Assembly: GCA_029258975.1 (NCBI GenBank) | Contig: JAPDJS010000013.1 | Coordinates: forward strand, 1 to 48,304 | Reading direction: 5' to 3' | Length of the DNA: 48,304 bases | From: Thermoplasmatota archaeon | GTDB taxonomy: Archaea > Thermoplasmatota > B47-G6 > B47-G6B > 47-G6 | Shown here: piece after piece, positions 8,875 through 17,729 of the stretch | Layout: each line of letters starts with the position of its first letter | Numbering within the stretch: position 1 is the stretch's first letter | Position numbers and translations under genes: made by a program | The notes under the pieces: model-generated | Told to the model about the DNA's origin: nothing | Databases searched by the model: none | Seen by the model: only the letters and a program-made list of their open reading frames with translations

Positions 8875-9870
8875 ATGAGGGACTATCTATTTCCAAAGAG
8901 AGAAACAAGAGTGAACATAGTTGTAGGGAAAGGAGGGACCGGTAAAACAACGATCTCTGCAGCTCTTTCAGTAGTCTTGGCTCTTAAGGGATATAAAACG
9001 TTAATAGTATCTCTTGATCCTGCTCATAATCTTGGGGACGTTCTAGGCGTGTCGCTAGGAGATAGTCCAAAAGAGGTCGTAAATAACCTCTACGCAATGG
9101 AGCTTGACATGGAGAGTATAATTGCAGAGTACCTAAAAAACTTGGAGAAAAGTATGAAAAGCATGTATAAATACCTTACAACAATAAATTTGGAGAAGTA
9201 TTTTGAAATACTCTCATACTCTCCTGGGATAGAAGAATACGCCACTCTAGACGCAATTTCCGAAATTCTTAAAGAGAAAGAGAGGTGGGATGTAATAGTT
9301 TTTGACACCCCTCCAACAGGCCTTACTCTCAGGGTTTTAGGTTTACCTCGAATATCAATTATCTGGACTGAGAAGCTAATAGACCTTCGTAGGAGAATAT
9401 TAGAAAAAAGAGAAGTTATTGAGAAAATTAAAGGCGAAACTCGCATAAAGTTGGGTGATGAAGAAGTAAGGATACCTACAAAAGAAGAGGAAGATCCCGT
9501 TCTCAAAGAGCTAAAGGCATATTATGATGAGGTTAGGCACGTGTATGAAATATTGAGGGATCCCGAGATTACTACTGTGATCGGCGTTATGAATCTTGAG
9601 AGACTATCATTCTATGAGATTTCAAGGGCTTTTGATACTCTTAAGAGGTTTGAAATACCCATGAAGCTATTGATTATAAACAAGGTGTTAGAAGAGGATG
9701 CTGCCAAACAAAGTTTGCCGGGAATAACAAAGCTTCAAGAGGAGGTATACTTGGAGGTCATTAAACACTTCAGAAACCTTGATATAGAAAAGATAGGCCT
9801 TCTTCAAGAGGAGCCTCGTGGTGTGGATACACTCTCAAAAATAGGTAAAGTAGTACTGGAGGGCCATTAA
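8875..9870 (+). CDS. Get3/ArsA-family ATPase
   Basis: This is a deviant-Walker P-loop ATPase of the ArsA/Get3 (TRC40) family. The 331-residue protein has GKGGTGKTT at 18-26, the switch I motif DPAHNLGD at 48-55 and the switch II motif DTPPTG at about 144-149 followed by LTLRVLGLP, which matches Get3-like DTAPTGHTLR better than MinD or NifH. It contains no cysteine, so neither the arsenite-binding cysteines of ArsA nor the zinc CxxC of eukaryotic Get3 are present. It has one ATPase half, as in Get3. I chose ATG 8875 over an in-frame TTG at 8848 that lies inside the preceding gene. Tail-anchored protein targeting is the likelier role; arsenite export is unlikely without the cysteines or an ArsB. 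Confidence 0.88.
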   Translation: MRDYLFPKRETRVNIVVGKGGTGKTTISAALSVVLALKGYKTLIVSLDPAHNLGDVLGVSLGDSPKEVVNNLYAMELDMESIIAEYLKNLEKSMKSMYKYLTTINLEKYFEILSYSPGIEEYATLDAISEILKEKERWDVIVFDTPPTGLTLRVLGLPRISIIWTEKLIDLRRRILEKREVIEKIKGETRIKLGDEEVRIPTKEEEDPVLKELKAYYDEVRHVYEILRDPEITTVIGVMNLERLSFYEISRAFDTLKRFEIPMKLLIINKVLEEDAAKQSLPGITKLQEEVYLEVIKHFRNLDIEKIGLLQEEPRGVDTLSKIGKVVLEGH

Positions 9871-10530
9871 ATGTCTGTAGGTTATGAGCTTTTAGCTGCA
9901 ATTATTGTTCTGGCAGGAGCAGCAACTCTCCAGTTCTTTAGAGGAAGGAGACTTAACATATTGTTAATGGAGCACTATTTGAAATCGATAGAGCCCATAC
10001 TAAGGCCATATCAGGACAAGAATTATACGTGGTTGGGAGGTTACGTAGGATACAGAGCAGCGTATACTGTTAATAGGAATAACATCAGGACTTTTGAATA
10101 TACCTTGGTGCTTCTTCCCAGACAGAGTCTTTTGTATTTCCCTATATCTCTTTTGACAACACGGCACGACAAGATATTCTTCGTTGTGAGGCCGTATAGT
10201 CAAATAAAAAGAAACATTCATGTTATTCAGAAACACTATTATCGCATAAAGCCAAAGATAGAGGAGGAGGAAATTCTCGAAAAGACAACAATTGAGGTTA
10301 ATGGAGTAAAATATGATGTTTTATACGAGAGGAAAAAGGATGTGGACTTTATAGTAAGGTTCTTAGAGTCTATGCCAAATGTAAAAGATGTAAAACACGT
10401 CTCTTTGACGTTATCTACCAACGTTTTCTATGTATTGCTTAGACCTAAGCCTGAAACAGCGAGAGAGTGTGCAAAAAAGATAGTGGACTTCGTAAATATC
10501 AAATTGAAAGAATACTTTGAAGAGTCTTAG
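9871..10530 (+). CDS. unknown protein with single N-terminal membrane anchor, Get3-linked
   Basis: I do not recognise this 219-residue protein. Residues 5-22 form one hydrophobic helix followed by FRGRRLN, so the bulk probably faces the cytosol by the positive-inside rule. The soluble part has a mixed alpha/beta pattern with a charged hinge (KPKIEEEEILEK, about 128-139) dividing two halves of similar size. Its ATG follows the stop of the Get3-like ATPase without any gap (TAA then ATG), which is strong evidence of coexpression. A plausible role is a membrane receptor or tether for the ATPase; this is inference only. Confidence 0.75.
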   Translation: MSVGYELLAAIIVLAGAATLQFFRGRRLNILLMEHYLKSIEPILRPYQDKNYTWLGGYVGYRAAYTVNRNNIRTFEYTLVLLPRQSLLYFPISLLTTRHDKIFFVVRPYSQIKRNIHVIQKHYYRIKPKIEEEEILEKTTIEVNGVKYDVLYERKKDVDFIVRFLESMPNVKDVKHVSLTLSTNVFYVLLRPKPETARECAKKIVDFVNIKLKEYFEES

Positions 10531-10571
10531 TGAGAACGCCTTTAGGACGATTTGTATGCGAGCTGTGATGT

Positions 10572-10583
10572 GATATATATAAG
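10572..10583 (+). promoter_or_regulatory. candidate TATA box of the PadR gene at 10643
   Basis: GATATATATAAG stands 60-70 bp before the start, which would place the transcription start near 10607 and give a leader of about 35 nt. Confidence 0.5.
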
Positions 10584-10642
10584 TGGAAGCTAATTATTTT
10601 TAGCAAAAATTACCCTATTTAATCAAGTTTGAGGTGGTCTAT

Positions 10643-11221
10643 TTGCGTAGTGGAATTACAAAATTATTAATCCTCAAGCTCCTTCACGAAGGCCCCAAGA
10701 GCGGTTATGATATTGTCAAAAAAATAGAAAGCATTACGCAAGGTTTGTGGAAACCCAGTCCTGGAGGCATATATCCCATTCTGGCATCGCTTGAGGAGCA
10801 TGGCTTAATAAGATCGGAAGAAACTCAAGGTAAAAGGATTTATCATATCACCGAAAAAGGAAAAGAGAAATTTAAAGAGTATAAAGAAGTTGAGAGGGAG
10901 ATCAGGGAAAAGATTTCTGCTTTGATAAGGGTACTGGCAAACATAATGGAGGAGGAAGAGATAAAAGAAATAGCTTATATCCTGGTACCAGAGAACGTCC
11001 CAAAGAAGTATAAGAAAATAGTTAAGGTGGAAAAGGAAGTACTTCAGATTATTGCAAAACGTGTTAGGACGTTGTTAGAGAGTGAAAGAAAAGATCTTGC
11101 TATAGAGCTTCTCAAGGAAATATTAAAGAAATCTGAGGAATATCTGAAAAAGGCAGGAATAGATGTATTAAAGAAAACCTCCGTAGAGGAGATTATAGAA
11201 AGCCAGACTATAGTAGATTAA
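10643..11221 (+). CDS. PadR-family transcriptional regulator
   Basis: The first 80 residues are a PadR winged helix: LLILKLLHEGPKSGYDIVKK, then SPGGIYPILASLEEHGLI and the wing GKRIYHITEKGKEKF. The remaining hundred residues are a charged, helical C-terminal domain longer than in minimal PadR proteins, with heptad-like spacing suited to dimerisation. I chose the TTG at 10643 because GAGGTG ends 6 nt before it; the upstream in-frame GTG at 10634 belongs to that site. It has its own TATA box and follows the Get3-like unit. Its targets are unknown; autoregulation is common in the family. The stop overlaps the convergent thiamine-binding gene by 4 bp. Confidence 0.88.
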   Translation: MRSGITKLLILKLLHEGPKSGYDIVKKIESITQGLWKPSPGGIYPILASLEEHGLIRSEETQGKRIYHITEKGKEKFKEYKEVEREIREKISALIRVLANIMEEEEIKEIAYILVPENVPKKYKKIVKVEKEVLQIIAKRVRTLLESERKDLAIELLKEILKKSEEYLKKAGIDVLKKTSVEEIIESQTIVD

Positions 11222-11517
11222 ATTTCACCCAAAGCCTTCTTCACTTTGTATTCTATCGTCTCGGGTTTATCTCTCCTATCGTCAATTTTGATAAGAGTCT
11301 CTATTCTTCCTATTCCTTGGGATGCAAACATTTCGTGTACGTCTCGAATGAACTCAAAAAACTTCATCATCTCTTCAGGTTTGAGTTCGACCGTTGTGCA
11401 CATAGGCCCCACTTCGAATTTGAATCCTCGCTTCTTGAGCTCCTTTATGACCTGTTGCACATACTTTCCAACACTAGTTCCTACGCCCATAGGAACAATA
11501 GAAAATGCGATAAGCAT
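11218..11517 (-). CDS. MTH1187/YkoF-type thiamine-binding protein
   Basis: This 99-residue protein matches the MTH1187 (UPF0045, formerly DUF77) family of small ferredoxin-like-fold proteins, some of which bind thiamine or its precursors. The characteristic parts are MLIAFSIVPMGVGTSVGKYV at the start, GFKFEVGPMCTTVEL in the middle and GIGRIETLIKIDDRRDKP near the end. The length is normal. The ATG is preceded by an ideal AGGAGGTGA. It is about 50 bp downstream of nob1 on the same strand and overlaps the PadR stop by 4 bp. The biological role of the family remains only partly understood. Confidence 0.88.
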   Translation of the reverse strand: MLIAFSIVPMGVGTSVGKYVQQVIKELKKRGFKFEVGPMCTTVELKPEEMMKFFEFIRDVHEMFASQGIGRIETLIKIDDRRDKPETIEYKVKKALGEI

Positions 11518-11565
11518 ATTTTCACCTCCTTAATCCCTAAAGATAATAAAATAGGAAGTTTTACA

Positions 11566-12057
11566 TTATTTTTTCTTTAGACTTCTCGACCGTTTAATTC
11601 TGAAGCCCACGTCCCCACCACAAAAGGGACACCTATCATATTTCTTGTCAAGGACTTTTCCACAAGATTTGCACACGACCTCCCACTCAAAGATTCTTTT
11701 TATGTCTTTACTTAGATAGCTCATGTATTCTATGTTCAACTCTTCACAGACGTTTTGGATCGACAAATCGTTCGTTACTACAACACCTTTATGCTCTAAG
11801 GCCAGGGCAATAACTTCAATATCAGCATCAGAAAGCCTATGAATGTCTCCCGTCTTTTCTGCGGCTTTCCTAACCTTTTCGATGCACTCTTCTTCTGGTT
11901 CGTAGAATCTTATGCTCTCTTCATAGTAGGCTAAAATATGCTCTGGAAGTTCATTTCTGAATTTCTTAAGCTCGTCATAAACTTTCAGTGGGGCAATCAT
12001 TACCTCGCCCATGAAGCCGGAAAGGATTGCTGAGGTGTCTAATACGAATACTTTCAC
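11566..12057 (-). CDS. nob1: endoribonuclease Nob1 (rRNA maturation)
   Basis: Nob1 cleaves the 3' end of pre-16S rRNA during small-subunit assembly. The 163-residue protein has an N-terminal PIN nuclease domain with acidic residues D7 (VLDTSAIL), D77/D79 (SDAD) and D97 (TNDLSI), then a zinc ribbon with C129, C132, C143 and C146 (CKSC and CPFC), and a basic tail ending KRSRSLKKK. This is the standard archaeal domain order and length. The start is GTG with GGTGA 7 nt upstream. The zinc ribbon separates it from VapC-type toxins, which share only the PIN domain. Confidence 0.94.
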   Translation of the reverse strand: MKVFVLDTSAILSGFMGEVMIAPLKVYDELKKFRNELPEHILAYYEESIRFYEPEEECIEKVRKAAEKTGDIHRLSDADIEVIALALEHKGVVVTNDLSIQNVCEELNIEYMSYLSKDIKRIFEWEVVCKSCGKVLDKKYDRCPFCGGDVGFRIKRSRSLKKK

Positions 12058-12182
12058 ACAAATTCACCTAGGAGTGCTGCTAGGATGAGTCTAAATTAAG
12101 TGACAGCTATCAGATATATGAAAATCAAAATATTAAAAGATAGCATCGATTTAATAACCTCGAGATTTGGGAGGTATTTAAG

Positions 12183-12710
12183 ATGGTAAGCTTACAATTC
12201 GTAGAAGCCTACAAAGAGTTTGGAAAGGGAATTAGAGGGTTTTCAAAGAACATTTTGGAAAAATTTACAGATATTACTGAATTTAAGGAAGAAAAAGGAG
12301 TTATTGTTGATATAAAGGCTAAAAATTTCGAATTTTCAACTTTTCATGAAAATTTGGGATTCTATCTCGTAGTATATGATGAAAACGTGGCAAAAATCTT
12401 TGAAGAGACAAAACTCATCATTACTGCTGCAGGAGAACTCTTAGCTATCGGCTCTTGGGACTATGTTTCATATGAGATAGATCTTGGAGAGGGTGAGGTA
12501 AATCCTGACGTTCTAGACGAGATTATCAATGAAGAGATTCTCCTAGAGGAAGAATTTGACGATTACTTGGAGATGACATACGAAAACCTGAATATAAAGC
12601 TATACAAAAATAAGATTCGAGTAGAGATCTCCATGAGCAATCTGAGTGGTGCGAGAGGTAAAATAAACGAAATTTTAAAAGAACTGGAAAAGAGAATTCG
12701 AGGCGTTTAG
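12183..12710 (+). CDS. unknown acidic protein, coupled to a methyltransferase
   Basis: I do not recognise this 175-residue protein. It has no membrane segment or cysteine and is acidic in its second half (EEILLEEEFDDYLEM, about 119-133). The strand and helix pattern suggests a compact alpha/beta fold. The ATG is preceded by GGGAGGT at 7 nt, and an AT-rich box about 30-35 bp upstream (CGATTTAATAAC) could be its TATA. The methyltransferase gene follows after 4 bp, so the two are probably translated from one message; it could be a substrate or partner of that enzyme. Confidence 0.75.
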   Translation: MVSLQFVEAYKEFGKGIRGFSKNILEKFTDITEFKEEKGVIVDIKAKNFEFSTFHENLGFYLVVYDENVAKIFEETKLIITAAGELLAIGSWDYVSYEIDLGEGEVNPDVLDEIINEEILLEEEFDDYLEMTYENLNIKLYKNKIRVEISMSNLSGARGKINEILKELEKRIRGV

Positions 12711-12714
12711 AAGG

Positions 12715-13338
12715 ATGAAATCTTACAGAATTTTTGATATGCTTTATGAGAAATATGACAAATGGTATGAGAAAAACAAGATAATAGCAGAAAACGAACT
12801 TAAGGTGCTAGAAAAACTTAAGCCTTCAGGTCTGGGTCTCGAAGTGGGCGTAGGTACGGGCTACTTTGCATCGAAACTTGGAGTAAAAATTGGAGTAGAC
12901 CCCTCCGTTAATATGCTCAAGATAGCTAGAAAGCGAAATATCGAAGTAATTGCAGCGTTCGGGGAAAGGCTGCCTTTTAGAGATTCTGTTTTTGATTATG
13001 CATACCTTATAGTAACCATATGTTTTGTGTCAAGCCCTATAAAAGTTCTAAAAGAGATATACAGGGTACTAAAGCCAGGAGGAAAACTTATAACAGCATT
13101 TATCCCAAGGGACTCAGCTTGGGGAGAATACTACGCAAAAAAGAAGGATAGCCCATTCTATAGAGTTGCAAGGTTTTATACGAAAAAAGAAGTCAATGAT
13201 ATGCTTATAAAAAGTGGATTCGTTCCAAAGAGGTGTTTATCCACATTACATTTTTCTCCAGAAGATAAGCCTGTAGTTGAAGAACCAAAAGAAGACGATA
13301 AAGGCGGATTTTTAGCCATTTTATCGGAAAGACATTAG
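12715..13338 (+). CDS. class I SAM-dependent methyltransferase
   Basis: The 207-residue protein has a Rossmann-type methyltransferase core: motif I EVGVGTGYF at 43-51, the acidic end of strand 2 in GVDPS, the post-motif GERLPF with DSVFDYAY, and LKEIYRVLKPGGKLI near 120-135. This is the Methyltransf_11 (UbiE-like) layout. The substrate cannot be told from sequence: members methylate quinones, small molecules, tRNA or protein. It starts 4 bp after the unknown 175-residue gene and its stop overlaps the convergent DUF401 gene by 4 bp. Confidence 0.88.
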   Translation: MKSYRIFDMLYEKYDKWYEKNKIIAENELKVLEKLKPSGLGLEVGVGTGYFASKLGVKIGVDPSVNMLKIARKRNIEVIAAFGERLPFRDSVFDYAYLIVTICFVSSPIKVLKEIYRVLKPGGKLITAFIPRDSAWGEYYAKKKDSPFYRVARFYTKKEVNDMLIKSGFVPKRCLSTLHFSPEDKPVVEEPKEDDKGGFLAILSERH

Positions 13339-14603
13339 AAAATTTTCATATAAAGCATTGAAATAAGCGTTGCGATAATAGTGTTCGTTCCCGCAACGAT
13401 AAATATGTGTCTATAAGCCCTTTTTAGTTGGGATCCGAAGTATTCGTTGGAAAATATTAGACAGAAGTGCGCCGGGCTGAGCATCATCCCGAAGTGTCCA
13501 AATGCATATGCTAGGGGGGCGTACATTGATGGTGCTTGTAGGATTACTGGAAGAAGGATTGGATATGCCACCGTCACGTAGGCAAATGAAATTCCAGTGA
13601 GAAGTCCTATGGCAAACGGTAGAATTGCGATAAGACTAGTTATGGGGAAGCCAATTGAAGAGAGATATGTTGTAAATCCTTCAGCAACGTTATATGTCTC
13701 AATGGTAGCTCTATAAAAGAATGCTGCTATTATTGCAGCAATAAGCGAAGGTTTTAGACTCTTTCTGAGATTTTCTTTGAGGGTTTTTATCTTTGGTTTG
13801 TGAATTATGATGGCAGCTATTATTATAAAGGGTAGAGAGGCTACGAGAATGTCTGGAGAGCTTATTTTCAGGGAAAATACTGGGCTAATAACGGTCAGAA
13901 CTAAGACAACAAAAACTGTGAGAAATATTGGCCATCCACTATAGATTATCCTCACGAAATTTCTGATATTTCCTTTCGATACATTCGTCTTAAACTCCTT
14001 AAGCTTGGGATAAAAGTAAAAGACCCCAAAGAGAATTCCCGTGAGAGCAAAAGGTGCTTGAAGGAGCATAATTTTTGTAAGGGGAAGCCCTACCAAAACC
14101 TGTTCGTATATTATTGCCTGGTAGAAAAGCCAAAAATATTCCCATACGTGTCTAAACCAATAATTAGATGCTGTTAGAACATCTGGAGGAGTGTCTTTTG
14201 GATTCAAGGAGTTCTTAACAAGGATAGCAGACACTAGAGCTCCTGCGGGCATGGGGATGAGTCCTATAATAGAAGGTATGAGAACCACAACATGCCTCCT
14301 GTCAGAGAACGTTTTTCTGGCAGATTCTTCAAGAATCTTGTTTAGCTCTGTAGATCCAATTACTCCAGTCATTGTTAGCATAAAGAGAATAATGGCCAAC
14401 GTCCTAAGGTTTTTATAATCTACATACGCCTTGACTAAAATTACGTCTATCGGGAACGTGCCATAGAATATTAGGTTTAGAACTATGACAGTAAGAGCTG
14501 CTGATAAAATTGCAAGGAATATAGGGCCTTTTCGGATGACAATAATTGCAAGAATTATGAACGAAAGCAATACTGAGAGAACGCTGATGAGTCCGAGATC
14601 CAT
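13335..14603 (-). CDS. DUF401-family integral membrane protein (ion-transporter superfamily)
   Basis: The 422-residue protein is hydrophobic throughout, with around ten to twelve predicted membrane helices. It carries the block IPSIIGLIPMPAGALVSA and the later SYMYAPLAYAFGHFGMMLSPAHFC-type region (seen here as AFGHFGMMLSPAHFC), which I associate with DUF401. This family has the general look of two-fold pseudo-symmetric anion carriers with re-entrant loops. The cargo is unknown. The ATG follows AGGTGG closely. It lies alone between convergent and divergent neighbours, so it is probably monocistronic. Confidence 0.82.
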   Translation of the reverse strand: MDLGLISVLSVLLSFIILAIIVIRKGPIFLAILSAALTVIVLNLIFYGTFPIDVILVKAYVDYKNLRTLAIILFMLTMTGVIGSTELNKILEESARKTFSDRRHVVVLIPSIIGLIPMPAGALVSAILVKNSLNPKDTPPDVLTASNYWFRHVWEYFWLFYQAIIYEQVLVGLPLTKIMLLQAPFALTGILFGVFYFYPKLKEFKTNVSKGNIRNFVRIIYSGWPIFLTVFVVLVLTVISPVFSLKISSPDILVASLPFIIIAAIIIHKPKIKTLKENLRKSLKPSLIAAIIAAFFYRATIETYNVAEGFTTYLSSIGFPITSLIAILPFAIGLLTGISFAYVTVAYPILLPVILQAPSMYAPLAYAFGHFGMMLSPAHFCLIFSNEYFGSQLKRAYRHIFIVAGTNTIIATLISMLYMKIF

Positions 14604-14711
14604 TAGACCACCTATTCTAATTAGACTCTGAACTTCAAAACATAACGAGCATGTTAATAAAAAGCTTATTCATCTTTTTTGCACATGCGTTTGGATGTTC
14701 AAATACAAACA

Positions 14712-14723
14712 ACATTTAAAACT
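14712..14723 (+). promoter_or_regulatory. candidate TATA box of the beta-helix gene
   Basis: ACATTTAAAACT lies about 70-80 bp before the ATG at 14793 in the 189-bp divergent gap, which is otherwise AT-rich and without an ORF. Transcription would start near 14745. Confidence 0.4.
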
Positions 14724-14792
14724 CAAACATCCTTAAAAATCAATCAAGAAAGATCATAAGAAAACTCAGAATCTCTAGAGGGTGTTCTCAAG

Positions 14793-16460
14793 ATGCTGAA
14801 GAGGGCAATTATAACATCTTTTGCAATAGTTCTTATAGTATCGCAGTTGTTTTGGATCGCAACACCCATAAGTGCTCAGAGCCAGGAAAGGAAATTAGAG
14901 ATGATTTATATAAGCGATAAAAACGTAAAGGATTTAGTCTCCGAGGGAATCTTAAACGGATCAGGAACTCCAGACGATCCATATGTATTAGAAAATTACA
15001 TCGTTTATAGCTCTGTTTTGCCAGGGATATGGATTGTAAACGTCTCAAATATTGTCATTAGGGATGTAATCATAACCAAGTTTAGAAACGTAACAGGTTT
15101 TGGAAGAAGCGGAATCTCTATTCAGAATGCGACAAATGTAGTCATCGAAAGCGTACAAATAAATTATGTTGTTCACGGAATCCTTATAGGAAATTCCAAG
15201 AACATAAAAATCAAGGATCTAGATTTTTTCATTAATAACGATGTAGGATATGCGCTTCAGTTTTACAATTGTACTGATGTAATGATAGAAAACATAAGGG
15301 TGGCTTCAGGACACGTCATGCTCGTAAGGGGGGACCATAAGGAAAACTATGACATCAAAGTAAAGGACGTGTATAAGGCCTATGGAATGATATTGTTTAG
15401 ACCCTTCAAGTATTATTTTGATGTTGACGAGGTGTACTTAGCTCCAGAGGAAACGCAAAAACTTGAGGAACGTATGTATGGAGGAATGTTTATTGCATAC
15501 GCAAAGAAAGTAGTCCTTGATAGTATATATCTTGCAGATGATTTGTTAGTTGTCAATGTGGATGAATTTGGTGCTTGGAATATAAGAATTGAAGGAGCAA
15601 ATTATGGAATTTATGTAAAGAATACATCAAAAGTTGGAGTTTATTGTTCTGTGATGAATAACACTGTTTATGGAATTCTTGTAGACGATTCTCAATCTGT
15701 GTCGATTAAGAGCTCTATGATAAACTTTAATTCATATGGCGTTTACCTCTCAAACGCGGATTCCTTCAATATCTCGCATAATTTTATTAACAAAAGTACA
15801 GTGAACTCTATATATGTCAAGAACTCCAGAAATGGGAGCATCCTCTACAATATACTCACAAATGTTGGAAACCAAGCAATACTGCTTGATGATGGTACCG
15901 AGAACGTTAAAGTGGCATTTAATACAATTTATAACGTAGGGCAGCTGAGCGAACATTACACTTTTTATGCGACTGATAACGGCAAGAACAATACGTGGAC
16001 CTCTAACTTCTATGGTCCGTTTACCCCGGCGGAGGTGTACAATATCACGGGATCTGCGAGGGCTTCAGATACATCACCTATGCTTCAACCGATACCTACG
16101 CTTTTCCTTACATTAGGAATAAACAGCTTTCCGTCAAAAGAAAGAACTTTGTATGTGATGGTCGAAGTAGCAATTTTTGACGAGAATAACGGCACTATTG
16201 TAGGTCTAGGAAACCAAACGGTCGTGATAAATGGAAAAACACTCACAACAGATCCTACAAAAGGCTGGATAGGGAATTACTTGACCTTTGACGATGATGT
16301 TATCGTAGCGGAGTACAATAACACAGAGCTAATAATACCCCTTCCCGAAATCAGTGTTAAAAAGAGTATTTTGGGATATCTTGGAATTGGCCTAGTAGTA
16401 TTGGGTATTGGCCTTATTGCATTTGGAATATATATGTCTCAAAAACAGAAGAGACAATAA
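14793..16460 (+). CDS. secreted, membrane-anchored right-handed beta-helix protein (NosD/CASH-like)
   Basis: The 555-residue protein begins with a signal peptide (MLKR, a hydrophobic core, then ISAQSQE) and ends with a membrane helix (GYLGIGLVVLGIGLIAFGIY) and a KQKRQ cytosolic tail. Between them are parallel beta-helix repeats of about 22-24 residues with recurring N/S ladders, such as NVSNIVIRDVIIT, NATNVVIESVQI, NSKNIKIKDLDF and NASKVGVYCSVM-type units. The opening NGSGTPDDPYVLENYIV is typical of NosD-like proteins. The product should sit on the outer face of the membrane. Beta-helix domains bind or cut polysaccharides, or serve as structural surface proteins; no catalytic motif is obvious. 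The ATG is preceded by GAGGGTG. It converges with the surface propeller-like gene 14 bp away. Confidence 0.85.
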   Translation: MLKRAIITSFAIVLIVSQLFWIATPISAQSQERKLEMIYISDKNVKDLVSEGILNGSGTPDDPYVLENYIVYSSVLPGIWIVNVSNIVIRDVIITKFRNVTGFGRSGISIQNATNVVIESVQINYVVHGILIGNSKNIKIKDLDFFINNDVGYALQFYNCTDVMIENIRVASGHVMLVRGDHKENYDIKVKDVYKAYGMILFRPFKYYFDVDEVYLAPEETQKLEERMYGGMFIAYAKKVVLDSIYLADDLLVVNVDEFGAWNIRIEGANYGIYVKNTSKVGVYCSVMNNTVYGILVDDSQSVSIKSSMINFNSYGVYLSNADSFNISHNFINKSTVNSIYVKNSRNGSILYNILTNVGNQAILLDDGTENVKVAFNTIYNVGQLSEHYTFYATDNGKNNTWTSNFYGPFTPAEVYNITGSARASDTSPMLQPIPTLFLTLGINSFPSKERTLYVMVEVAIFDENNGTIVGLGNQTVVINGKTLTTDPTKGWIGNYLTFDDDVIVAEYNNTELIIPLPEISVKKSILGYLGIGLVVLGIGLIAFGIYMSQKQKRQ

Positions 16461-16474
16461 GTCCTCATTCCCAT

Positions 16475-17656
16475 TTACTTTATTTTTGGTTTTCGCAAGA
16501 AAAATACGTAGAATACTATAGCTATAAGGCCGAAGAAAATGAAGGGAATTAAGTATTTTATTTCAAGCAGCGTAGACCCTTCTGTAGGTTGTGGGGCTAC
16601 GTATTCGCCTCCTTTTTTAGAAAAAGTGACAACGTAGATGTAGTTGTAATCTCTAAGGATTCGAGTTACCACGGTAGCCATGCTTTCGTTCATTATAACC
16701 CCAGTGTATGGAAACCCCGGGAAATATGTGTAAAGCACCTCGCCCGTGGTTACGTTTACCATTGCCAAAGTGTTATTTCTTAGGGATAAAAGTATGAGAT
16801 TCCTTTTATAGTCAAGAACTGTGAGGACATTATCTAAGAATACCTCTCCTGAACGTAGATCTATAAAATAGGTGTAAGAGAACGCGTATGGATAGTAAAT
16901 GGCCCTCACAATGAAGAATTTCTTAAATAATCTCTCACTCAGAGAGTATACGGCAACAACTTGTGTATAATTAGAAGATGATGGATAAGCAGCATCTTTA
17001 ATGCTAAGAAACACGTTGCCATCACGAATATCCAGAATCCTTATTGTTCTCTTCTCTGAGTAGGTAATCCTCTCCAATAGAGTGTTGTTTCCGATTATTG
17101 AGACGTTTCCGGATGATTCTACTATCCCAAGAATCCCCTCGTTCGAGACATAAAAGTCTACAATTTTTCGGGGATCAATAGGCAGATATGTAGGATCTAT
17201 TTTGTACGTGAGCATGTTTCTATGGTAAATTTCGGCGTATGTTGGATATACTGCTATTGCCCAATCACCTTTCACGATTACCCGCTCACAATCGCAGATT
17301 TTCTTTAGTTGCGGCAAAATATATAGAGAATTGTTAAAGAGTAGATAGTCTCCAAGGACAGAGATGTTGCCCTCAAAAATACGTTCAAAAGTTCTATTTT
17401 CTAAAATATAAAGGCTGTGAGAGCTTACTAGGAATATTTTATCGCCGTATATATACAACTCTCCCCTTTCGGGAGCTTTACATAGAATTTCTATAGGAGA
17501 ATATTTCTTAATAATGAGGACATCAAGCGTTTCGACGAGGGCAAGAGAAACTTCTTCGCTACTTCCTATACTAATTATTCCGCCTTGGACATATCCTCCG
17601 CCTATAATGGCGAGAGTTAAAATGACGAAAAATTTCGTTAAATCCAAAGGAACCAC
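16475..17656 (-). CDS. secreted, membrane-anchored probable beta-propeller protein
   Basis: I do not recognise a family. The 393-residue protein has a signal peptide (KFFVILTLAIIGGGYVQGG), a long beta-rich ectodomain and a C-terminal membrane helix (YLIPFIFFGLIAIVFYVFF) followed by LRKPKIK. The ectodomain repeats the pattern of a short hydrophobic strand, turn and hydrophobic strand every 40-45 residues (for example GDKIFLVSSHSLYIL, GDYLLFNNSLYIL, GDWAIAVYPTYAEIY), which is propeller-like. It has the same topology as the convergent beta-helix protein, so the two may work together at the cell surface. The start is GTG 17656 or, with GGAG at better spacing, TTG 17647. Confidence 0.75.
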   Translation of the reverse strand: MVPLDLTKFFVILTLAIIGGGYVQGGIISIGSSEEVSLALVETLDVLIIKKYSPIEILCKAPERGELYIYGDKIFLVSSHSLYILENRTFERIFEGNISVLGDYLLFNNSLYILPQLKKICDCERVIVKGDWAIAVYPTYAEIYHRNMLTYKIDPTYLPIDPRKIVDFYVSNEGILGIVESSGNVSIIGNNTLLERITYSEKRTIRILDIRDGNVFLSIKDAAYPSSSNYTQVVAVYSLSERLFKKFFIVRAIYYPYAFSYTYFIDLRSGEVFLDNVLTVLDYKRNLILLSLRNNTLAMVNVTTGEVLYTYFPGFPYTGVIMNESMATVVTRILRDYNYIYVVTFSKKGGEYVAPQPTEGSTLLEIKYLIPFIFFGLIAIVFYVFFLRKPKIK

Positions 17657-17729
17657 ACTCCACTATAGTTAATATTCTGTGCCTCAAATTTAAATAGATT
17701 TGTGATAAGGCTATTTTTGGGAGAATGTT

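Noticed and set aside
8875..9870. Arsenite-efflux ATPase ArsA
   Set aside because: The protein has no cysteine to bind arsenite, has a single ATPase half, and no arsenite permease or ArsR is nearby.
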